This document shows positions 47,564 through 54,584 of a stretch of 54,584 nt of DNA, piece by piece; position 1 is the first letter of the stretch, and the number at the start of each line of letters is the position of its first letter. The translations under genes were made by a program, and so were the position numbers. Source of the stretch: Comamonadaceae bacterium (GTDB lineage Bacteria > Pseudomonadota > Gammaproteobacteria > Burkholderiales > Burkholderiaceae_C); NCBI GenBank assembly GCA_027488215.1, contig JAIYCB010000025.1, positions 1-54,584 of the forward strand, in the 5' to 3' direction. The notes below the pieces were generated by a model. The model was not told the origin of the DNA and did not search any database. It saw nothing but the letters and a program-made list of their open reading frames with translations.

Positions 47564-48457
47564 ATGCACCCCCCCATTTCTTCTGATCGAACACTTGCCG
47601 GTATCGGGCTGATGCTGGGCGCGATGTTTTTGTTTTCCATCAACGATGTGATGGGCAAGTGGCTGGTGGCCACTTATGGCGTTGCGCAAATCATGCTGAT
47701 TCGATCTTTGGCGGCGGGCATCATGCTGGCACCGGCCGTTCGGCGGGTGGGTTTTCGTGCCATTCTTGTGCAAGAGCGGCCTTGGCTCCATGTTTGTAGA
47801 GCCATTTGTTCGACAGCAGAGGTGGCCTTTTTCTACTGGGCTGTGATGTATTTGCCGCTGGCCGATACCGTGGCCTTCTACTTGGCTGGGCCGATTTTTG
47901 TCACATTTTTTGCAATTGTCTTTCTCAAGGAGCACGTCAGCTGGCGAAGTTGGTTGGCCATTGTCATCGGGTTTGTGGGTGTTCTGATTGCAGTCGGCCC
48001 GACTGGTGAGGGTTATGGCTGGGCTGTGCTCATTCCAATTGGTGGAACCCTTCTTTTTGCTGGTCTCAATATCTTCACCCGCAGACTCGCAGGAACTGAT
48101 GAGGTTGCACTGGTCACATGGCAAGTCGCGAGTGCGTTTTTGTTCGGCCTGGTGATCGCGCCTTTTTTCTGGGTACAACCGAGCCTGTTCGATTTTCTAT
48201 GTCTTAGCTTGCTGGGAATCGTCTCGGCACTGGCCCACATGGGCGTCAATCGGGCTTTGCGCTACGCGCCTGCAGCCGTTGTTGTGCCCTATCAATACAC
48301 ACTGATCGTTTGGGCCGTGTTGCTGGGCTTCTTGTTTTTTGGAGATGTTCCGGCTTGGAGTGTGGTCATGGGCTCTACCATCATCGTGGCCTCAGGTCTC
48401 TATATATTTATGCGCGAGCAGGTCACAACCCGGGGTCAAACTGCAGAGCAACCTTGA
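47564..48457 (+). CDS. DMT superfamily (EamA) transporter
   Basis: This 297-residue membrane protein has about ten hydrophobic helices in two EamA repeats; the first begins L-A-G-I-G-L-M-L-G-A-M-F-L-F-S-I-N-D-V and the second begins W-A-V-L-I-P-I-G-G-T-L-L-F. EamA proteins export amino acids or other metabolites; the substrate here is unknown. The ATG at 47564 was preferred to upstream alternatives because it directly precedes the first helix. It is the first gene right of tRNA-Val and begins the accessory-looking region. Confidence 0.88.
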   Translation: MHPPISSDRTLAGIGLMLGAMFLFSINDVMGKWLVATYGVAQIMLIRSLAAGIMLAPAVRRVGFRAILVQERPWLHVCRAICSTAEVAFFYWAVMYLPLADTVAFYLAGPIFVTFFAIVFLKEHVSWRSWLAIVIGFVGVLIAVGPTGEGYGWAVLIPIGGTLLFAGLNIFTRRLAGTDEVALVTWQVASAFLFGLVIAPFFWVQPSLFDFLCLSLLGIVSALAHMGVNRALRYAPAAVVVPYQYTLIVWAVLLGFLFFGDVPAWSVVMGSTIIVASGLYIFMREQVTTRGQTAEQP

Positions 48458-48521
48458 AATGGCGACCACGGGCATACGGCTTGCCCTGAAGTGAATCGCT
48501 TGAAAAAAGAGGCGACTTGCG

Positions 48522-48651
48522 TGTTGACGCCGATGACCATTTGATCAAGGCCGCCGATTTCAATCTGACCAGCGCGTGCCCAATGAACGGTCTGGTCACA
48601 GCAAGATCGGCACTACGCCCACAAGCTGGTCAAATCGCGGTCGGCGGGAAC
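48522..48651 (+). repeat. 130-bp repeat, left copy (inverted partner at 51839-51968)
   Basis: This stretch aligns without gaps to the reverse complement of 51839-51968, at about four of every five bases by eye. It contains TGATCA/TGACCA-type boxes at 48541, 48565, 48592 and 48626, the first two direct and the last two inverted. No intact protein is encoded. The layout resembles the multiple transposase-binding boxes near the ends of IS21-like elements, but the family is not established. Confidence 0.75.
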
Positions 48652-48705
48652 AGACAAGGATTGACAACACATTGCAATCAAGTGCCCCCGGCAGGCTGGA
48701 ACTGG

Positions 48706-49728
48706 TCAGTGTTCAACAAGGAACGCGCTCACTTCATTGATGAGGTGGTCTCTGGCGTGTTCCAAGTGCAGCAAGTGCGTGCCAATTTCGAAAGTGACAA
48801 GCCGCTTGTTGTTTGCTCCCACCGCACTCAATAATGAAGTAGCGTCCAACTCGCTCGATAGCCGATCCTGAGTACCCCGGAGCATCAGCGTGTCACATCC
48901 GATCTGCGCTGCATCGAACAAAGCAGATCCTTGAGTGACGGCCAAGGCATCCACCATAGGGCCAAGTGGCGCACGAAAGCCACCCCATGCTTTGAAGTCG
49001 TCTGAAGCCATTAAAGCCTGTTCAGCTGCAGCCAGCGCCTCAGGGCTGCGGAATCGGCTGGCATTTTCCTTGTCAATCTCCCAATCCCAGTTTCGCGCTA
49101 AATCTCCAGGCTTGAACAAGACATAGCCCCCGTGTTTGGGGTTCATCTGTCCAGGTGCGGCTGGGTTATGCGCATCACCAGCTGCACCGGTGCTGGGCTT
49201 CCAGACCGGCGCGTATAGAACCAACTTGCGGACCAGGCCTGCATGGCTCAGGGCATAGTTGACACTGCGCGCTGTTCCCCATGAATACCCCAATAAATCA
49301 ACCTGCTTTACGCCTTCCTCATGAAGGACGAAGCGGACAACATCTTCGAGATCAGCCACCGCATCGCTCATGCAACCCAGGGAGGGTGTGGACTCCGCTG
49401 CTGGCCGGTCCATGAATGGGGGGCGACTGGACAGGCCATACCCGCGAAAGTCAAAGAGGTAGACCCGAAAGCCTTGGGCGGCAAGCGCCTGCTGCATGGA
49501 GTAGCAAGGCACGTCCAGAATGGCCGAGGCAGGCTGGAAGAAGCCATGAACCAAAACCAATGGGGTTAGCCCGCGAGGTCCTCGGGCACGAACATACAGC
49601 TTGTGACCTTTTGCCAAGGTACTCGGGATGAACCACTCCGAGGGCTCAAGGCCGCTGGGCGTTTCTTTGTCGGAAGTGACGCCCACGGCCATGGTGGCAG
49701 CAATGGCTGTCGTGGCAAACGGACTCAC
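48706..49728 (-). CDS. Alpha/beta hydrolase, probably exported
   Basis: This 340-residue protein has an alanine-rich N-terminal segment that could be a signal peptide, then an alpha/beta-hydrolase fold. Visible are L-V-L-V-H-G-F-F-Q-P (oxyanion region), F-D-F-R-G-Y-G-L-S-S-R-P, the nucleophile elbow G-Y-S-W-G-T, a late aspartate in L-R-G-T-Q-D-R-L and a histidine near the C terminus in I-G-T-H-L-L-H-L-E-H. The substrate is unknown. It starts with a GTG that overlaps the stop of the Bug receptor gene (GTGA), so it is coupled to solute capture. An esterase or lactonase acting on the transported compound would fit. Confidence 0.85.
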   Translation of the reverse strand: MSPFATTAIAATMAVGVTSDKETPSGLEPSEWFIPSTLAKGHKLYVRARGPRGLTPLVLVHGFFQPASAILDVPCYSMQQALAAQGFRVYLFDFRGYGLSSRPPFMDRPAAESTPSLGCMSDAVADLEDVVRFVLHEEGVKQVDLLGYSWGTARSVNYALSHAGLVRKLVLYAPVWKPSTGAAGDAHNPAAPGQMNPKHGGYVLFKPGDLARNWDWEIDKENASRFRSPEALAAAEQALMASDDFKAWGGFRAPLGPMVDALAVTQGSALFDAAQIGCDTLMLRGTQDRLSSELDATSLLSAVGANNKRLVTFEIGTHLLHLEHARDHLINEVSAFLVEH

Positions 49729-50696
49729 TCGGCTTGTACTCCTGCTGTGCGCATCGCTTCAGCAATCAGTGGTGTTTCACGCTCCAACGCTGCCCTGAAT
49801 TGAGCCGGGGTGTTGCCCATGGCCGACCACCCGAACCGTGCCAGAAAGTCTTGCATGGGTTTCTCCGCAAGAACTTTTACCACCCCATCTCGCACTTTGT
49901 TGACGATCTCCACCGGTGTGCCTGCTGGAGCAGCCAGTGCAACCCAACTCGGGACCGAAAAAGTGGATTCGGTAAAACCGAGCTCGGCGTAGGTGGGCAC
50001 GTCAGGCAGGGCTGCAGAACGCTGGCCTCCGCCCACCGCCACAATCTTTCCAAGGCCTTTGGTCTGAATATCGAGGGCCGCGGGGACTCCCGCAATGGTC
50101 ATCTGAATATGCCCCCCCATGAAATCTTGCATGGCGGGAGCACCACCACGGTAGCCCACAATGGTCATATTTGCACGGGTCTTCTGTGCTAGAGCCGCTG
50201 CAATCAGGTGTGGGTAAGTCCCGGAGCCCCAGGTGCCAAAGCTGATGGGCGGGCTTTTGGGGCCCAGGTCCTTGATCGAGGCTACACCGGCGTCATTGCG
50301 CAGCACCAGCACTGGTGGTGTGCTGGCCACTTGCGTGATCGGGGCGAAATCTTTCAGGGGATCGTATGAGAGATTCTTGAAGAGTCGGGGTAAATAGGTG
50401 AACGAGTCTGGGAGGGTGAACAACAGCGTGTGGCCGTCGGCTGCGGACTTGGCCACTTCAGCAGCACCTAGGCTACTGCTGGCTCCAGGCTTGTTATCCA
50501 CGATCACCGATTGCCCGAATTGTTCGGCCAGCCCCCTTGCCACCTGACGCGCTGCGGCGTCCACCGGACCACCAGCCGGATAAGGAACCACGATGCGGAC
50601 CGTCTTGCTCGGGTAGCCGGCGGCTGTCTGGGCATGAGCGGCGCCAGTCGCCAGCACTGCGGCAGTCAGAGCCCAATGGATGAGATGTCGAATCAT
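49725..50696 (-). CDS. Bug family tripartite tricarboxylate transporter substrate-binding protein
   Basis: This 323-residue periplasmic receptor has a signal peptide ending G-A-A-H-A-Q and the Bug (TctC) pattern: Y-P-S-K-T-V-R-I-V-V-P-Y-P-A-G-G-P-V-D, then V-D-N-K-P-G-A-S-S-S-L-G-A and the mid-domain Y-K/R-G-G type loop G-Y-R-G-G-A-P-A. Bug proteins bind carboxylates or related small molecules. No tctA or tctB membrane gene is present in the window, as is common for Burkholderiales Bug genes. It is transcribed with the hydrolase and is divergent from a LysR gene. Confidence 0.92.
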   Translation of the reverse strand: MIRHLIHWALTAAVLATGAAHAQTAAGYPSKTVRIVVPYPAGGPVDAAARQVARGLAEQFGQSVIVDNKPGASSSLGAAEVAKSAADGHTLLFTLPDSFTYLPRLFKNLSYDPLKDFAPITQVASTPPVLVLRNDAGVASIKDLGPKSPPISFGTWGSGTYPHLIAAALAQKTRANMTIVGYRGGAPAMQDFMGGHIQMTIAGVPAALDIQTKGLGKIVAVGGGQRSAALPDVPTYAELGFTESTFSVPSWVALAAPAGTPVEIVNKVRDGVVKVLAEKPMQDFLARFGWSAMGNTPAQFRAALERETPLIAEAMRTAGVQAE

Positions 50697-50832
50697 GATT
50701 GTCTCCTGATGGTGGTATCAAGTTCCCATGGTAGGACCCTCTTATCATTTGTGTGAACGATTGCACAGTTACCAATCATCGATATCATCGATGGAAATAG
50801 ATGGATCAAAACTGAGCAAGTGAAACAAGACG
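50697..50832. promoter_or_regulatory. Divergent control region between Bug receptor and LysR genes
   Basis: This 136-bp gap contains CATCGAT-ATC-ATCGATG (50777-50793), a 7-bp-arm palindrome near its centre, a form suited to LysR-type regulators. The LysR gene probably controls both itself and the Bug/hydrolase pair from here. Confidence 0.6.
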
Positions 50833-51786
50833 ATGGGAATAGATGTATCGCTCCTTCAGGTCGTTCGGGCGTTGGCGCTGCATGGTACGGTCACTGCCGC
50901 AGCAGCCCACCTGGGGCTCACGCAGTCTACTGTCAGCTACGCGCTCGGACGCCTGCGTGCGCATTACAACGATCAGTTGTTTGTTCCCGCAGGCAAGCAG
51001 TTAACCCGCACGCCGCTTGCTTCGCGGTTGATTGAAGAGGCAGAGCGGATTCTTCAGGATTTCGAGCGTGTCGAATCTCTTACCGAGACTTTCGACCCCC
51101 GGCAGTCGAGGCGCAGGTTTCGTATTCACATGATCGATGTGGCTGAAGTGTTGATACTTCCCAGCCTCATGCACCGTCTCAGCGAAGAAAGTCTGCTGGT
51201 GGAAATCGATGTGGTGAGGATTCCTGGCGTCGAAGTTTGGGGCGAGTTGGAGTCAGGCAGGCTCGACTTGGTCATCGGGACGCCATGGAAATCGCAACCA
51301 ACGCTGTTTCGGCAAAAGTTGTTGACAGAGAACTATGTTGGGATTGCGCGCAAGGGTCATCCACTACAGCAGCAGCTGGATTCGCTGGAGGGCTACCTGC
51401 GTTGCACGCATTGTGTTGTCAAGCCTCGAGGGCCTACGCTTGGGCGCATGGAGGCTGCCTTGGCTTCACTTAACCCAGAACGCCGTGTACAACTTCAAGT
51501 CATGGATTTTTTGTCGGTGCCATCCATTGTCGCCAACACCGATATGGTCGCAGCGGTACCGTCAACTCTGGTGGCTCTTCATCCAAACAGAGACCAACTG
51601 CAGGTCTTCAAGTTGCCGATAACCCAAACGGAATTCGTGGTGATTCAGCACTGGCACAAGCGCGTTCACTCCGACATGGCAAACGTTTGGCTGCGACAGT
51701 TATTGAAAGATGTGACTGCGGGGTTCGCATCCATGCCCATCAGCTTTGATGCAAACATTCAAGGTGTAGAACGCCAAGCTCTATGA
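50833..51786 (+). CDS. LysR family transcriptional regulator
   Basis: This 317-residue regulator has the LysR winged helix-turn-helix at the N terminus (V-S-L-L-Q-V-V-R-A-L-A-L-H-G-T-V-T-A-A-A then L-T-Q-S-T-V-S-Y-A-L-G-R-L-R) and a two-lobed effector domain to about residue 305. It is divergent from the Bug/hydrolase pair, the usual arrangement for a LysR activator of an adjacent catabolic operon. The inducer is unknown. Immediately downstream lies the right copy of the 130-bp inverted repeat. Confidence 0.92.
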   Translation: MGIDVSLLQVVRALALHGTVTAAAAHLGLTQSTVSYALGRLRAHYNDQLFVPAGKQLTRTPLASRLIEEAERILQDFERVESLTETFDPRQSRRRFRIHMIDVAEVLILPSLMHRLSEESLLVEIDVVRIPGVEVWGELESGRLDLVIGTPWKSQPTLFRQKLLTENYVGIARKGHPLQQQLDSLEGYLRCTHCVVKPRGPTLGRMEAALASLNPERRVQLQVMDFLSVPSIVANTDMVAAVPSTLVALHPNRDQLQVFKLPITQTEFVVIQHWHKRVHSDMANVWLRQLLKDVTAGFASMPISFDANIQGVERQAL

Positions 51787-51838
51787 ATTTTGCTGTATTC
51801 AAAAAACTATTTCTCTTTTGGTTTTTTGAAGTTCTACG

Positions 51839-51968
51839 GTTCTCGCCGACCACAGTTTGACCAGCTTGTCGGCTTAGTGCCGATCGTGCTGTGACCAGCC
51901 TGTTCAATCGGCACGAACTGATCAAACTGAAATCAGTGTTCCTGATGAAATCGTCATCGGCGTCAACA
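51839..51968 (-). repeat. 130-bp repeat, right copy (inverted partner at 48522-48651)
   Basis: Read on the minus strand, this stretch matches 48522-48651 without gaps. Its TGACCAG and TGATCA-type boxes are in the same relative places. It lies between the LysR gene and the second Bug receptor gene, so the pair brackets a cassette of three genes. No intact transposase is present. Confidence 0.75.
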
Positions 51969-52046
51969 GGCCAAGACTTCAAAAACCACTTTTGCAAAAT
52001 TTAGTACGAGTGGCCTTGAAATTTGCATTTCGAATAATCAGGAGTT

Positions 52047-53063
52047 TCACTTAGTCGACAGTCCTGATTCGCGAATGATCGCGCTGAACTTACGTACTTC
52101 ATCCTCCAACCATTTGGTGGTCTCGCGACTGCTCATGAACAATGTCTGAACTTCCAACTCCTCTAGCTTCTTGCGCACATTGACGTCTTGCATTGTTTTT
52201 TGCAATGCGATTTCAAGCTTGGCAATAACAGGTTCCGGGGTACCTTTGGGTGCTGCAATGTTCACGAATGAGTCGTTGCCATCCATCTCAGGATAGCCTA
52301 ACTGCCCCGTGGTGGGCACATCTTGAAGCCAAGGCAGACGCGCTTTGCTTTGAACAGCCAAAACACGCAGTTCTTTGCCATTCAGATTTTTAACTAGGGC
52401 TGTGTAGGGCAGCATGCAGGCCTGAACACTGCCATCACGGATTCCAATGAGTGCAGGAGCAAGTCCGTTGTAAGGCACGTGAGTGACGTTGTAGTTCTTA
52501 CTTGTTTTTGTTTTGACAACGTTACGAAACATTTCCAACTGAAGGTGGTTAAGACCACCCGAGCCGGTGCTGCAAAAGTTGATTTCTCCGGGGTTGGAAT
52601 ATCCGGCCAACTCAGCCAGAGATCTCACTTGGACTTTAGTGCTCGCCACAATCACTGCGGGGTTTGAAGCGACTGCAGCAACAGGTGCAAAGTCCTTAAT
52701 ATTTAATTCAAAATTCGGCACAAGCAGATTGGCAAAGGCAAATGCTGATCCCGATGTAAAAAACAGTGTGTGACCATCCGCAGGTGCAGCAGCCACCACC
52801 CTAGCACCAACAGAACTACCTGCACCTGGTCTGTTCAAAATGACGACAGGTTGACCCAGTTCATCCTTAAGCCGTTCGCCGATGATGCGAGCTGTTACGT
52901 CGAGTCCTCCGCCTGCTGCGAACGGCACTACCAATGTCACAGGTTTTGTCGGGAAATCAGCAGCAACTACCTGCTGGCTGATCAGTGTTGGGAGAAGACC
53001 GACAAGTAATGTGCACATCAGAATGCGGGTGATTCGGGAGCGGATCTTTTGTTGGGTCTGCAT
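52047..53063 (-). CDS. Bug family tripartite tricarboxylate transporter substrate-binding protein
   Basis: This 338-residue receptor has a hydrophobic signal peptide (about 14-35, ending V-V-A-A-D) and the Bug pattern F-P-T-K-P-V-T-L-V-V-P-F-A-A-G-G-G-L-D, then N-R-P-G-A-G-S-S-V-G-A-R-V-V-A. It is the last gene of a leftward operon after a Rieske oxygenase and a TauD-type dioxygenase, so it probably captures their substrate or a relative. It differs clearly from the other Bug protein in this window. By eye its base composition is lower in GC than the core genes to the left. Confidence 0.9.
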   Translation of the reverse strand: MQTQQKIRSRITRILMCTLLVGLLPTLISQQVVAADFPTKPVTLVVPFAAGGGLDVTARIIGERLKDELGQPVVILNRPGAGSSVGARVVAAAPADGHTLFFTSGSAFAFANLLVPNFELNIKDFAPVAAVASNPAVIVASTKVQVRSLAELAGYSNPGEINFCSTGSGGLNHLQLEMFRNVVKTKTSKNYNVTHVPYNGLAPALIGIRDGSVQACMLPYTALVKNLNGKELRVLAVQSKARLPWLQDVPTTGQLGYPEMDGNDSFVNIAAPKGTPEPVIAKLEIALQKTMQDVNVRKKLEELEVQTLFMSSRETTKWLEDEVRKFSAIIRESGLSTK

Positions 53064-53093
53064 ATTGAAATCTCCTGTAATTGTTGAGGAAGG

Positions 53094-54584
<1,491 letters not shown>

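Noticed and set aside
48517..48834. A 105-codon frame across the left 130-bp repeat
   Set aside because: Its first half resembles the translated right copy, but that only reflects DNA similarity; it runs into the 3' end of the hydrolase gene and has no known domain.
51740..51997. An 85-codon leftward frame across the right 130-bp repeat
   Set aside because: It is antisense to the end of the LysR gene and similar to the left copy only through the shared repeat; probably not a gene.

Overview
The window reads as a chromosomal segment of a betaproteobacterium of the order Burkholderiales, most likely Comamonadaceae (Limnohabitans/Rhodoferax-like). The reasons are GC-rich coding sequence, the ilvI-ilvN-ilvC-pssA-leuA order, the IscR-led isc/hsc cluster, a class I polyhydroxybutyrate (PHB) operon with a separate intracellular depolymerase, a Bpt/Aat N-degron pair and Bug-type solute receptors. 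The genus is inferred from gene order and protein resemblance, not from a search.

Layout. 0-7.4 kb: inorganic pyrophosphatase, a FemAB-like acetyltransferase, glutamine-dependent NAD synthetase with PII next to it, then a leftward set: an ECF sigma factor, DUF3619 and DUF3106 proteins with overlapping ends, an RDD membrane protein and a LOG-family hydrolase. 7.4-13.9 kb: branched-chain amino acid genes ilvI-ilvN-ilvC, pssA, and leuA behind a leader peptide and attenuator. 13.9-18.6 kb: a penicillin-binding peptidase, an IclR regulator, the bpt/aat N-degron transferases, pgeF and a small membrane protein. 18.7-26.4 kb: phaC-phaA-phaB, an SPFH/NfeD pair, dusA, a PaiB-like protein and a GntR regulator. 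26.6-35.3 kb: a complete propionyl-CoA to succinyl-CoA route (mutase, MeaB chaperone, carboxylase beta and biotinylated alpha subunits, VOC-type epimerase candidate). It is interrupted by a ribbon-helix-helix/PIN toxin-antitoxin pair and a DUF4260 gene. 35.3-41.1 kb: rsxB, PHB depolymerase, an aromatic/aspartate aminotransferase and uvrB. 41.1-47.3 kb: iscR-iscS-iscU-iscA-hscB-hscA-fdx followed by dnaQ. 47.36 kb: tRNA-Val(CAC). 47.5 kb to the end: an accessory-looking catabolic region with an EamA transporter, an alpha/beta hydrolase plus Bug receptor divergent from a LysR regulator and bracketed by 130-bp inverted repeats, then a Rieske oxygenase (cut by the window edge), a TauD-type dioxygenase and a second Bug receptor.

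How the parts fit. Carbon storage (phaCAB and phaZ) and propionyl-CoA assimilation share acyl-CoA currency. The PII/NadE pair joins nitrogen status to NAD synthesis. The isc cluster supplies Fe-S clusters that RsxB, IscR and the Rieske enzyme need. The segment right of the tRNA has a different character: catabolic genes, repeat remnants and, by eye, lower GC. It is the best candidate for recent acquisition, although no integrase or transposase gene is visible.

The most interesting signals are the leuA attenuator with its 17-residue leader peptide, the 19-bp-arm palindrome joining the mutase stop codon to a toxin-antitoxin operon, the 130-bp inverted repeats around a 3.2-kb cassette, two copies of a palindromic intergenic repeat, the ECF sigma/DUF3619/DUF3106 module, and a lysine/alanine/proline tail on the PHB depolymerase.
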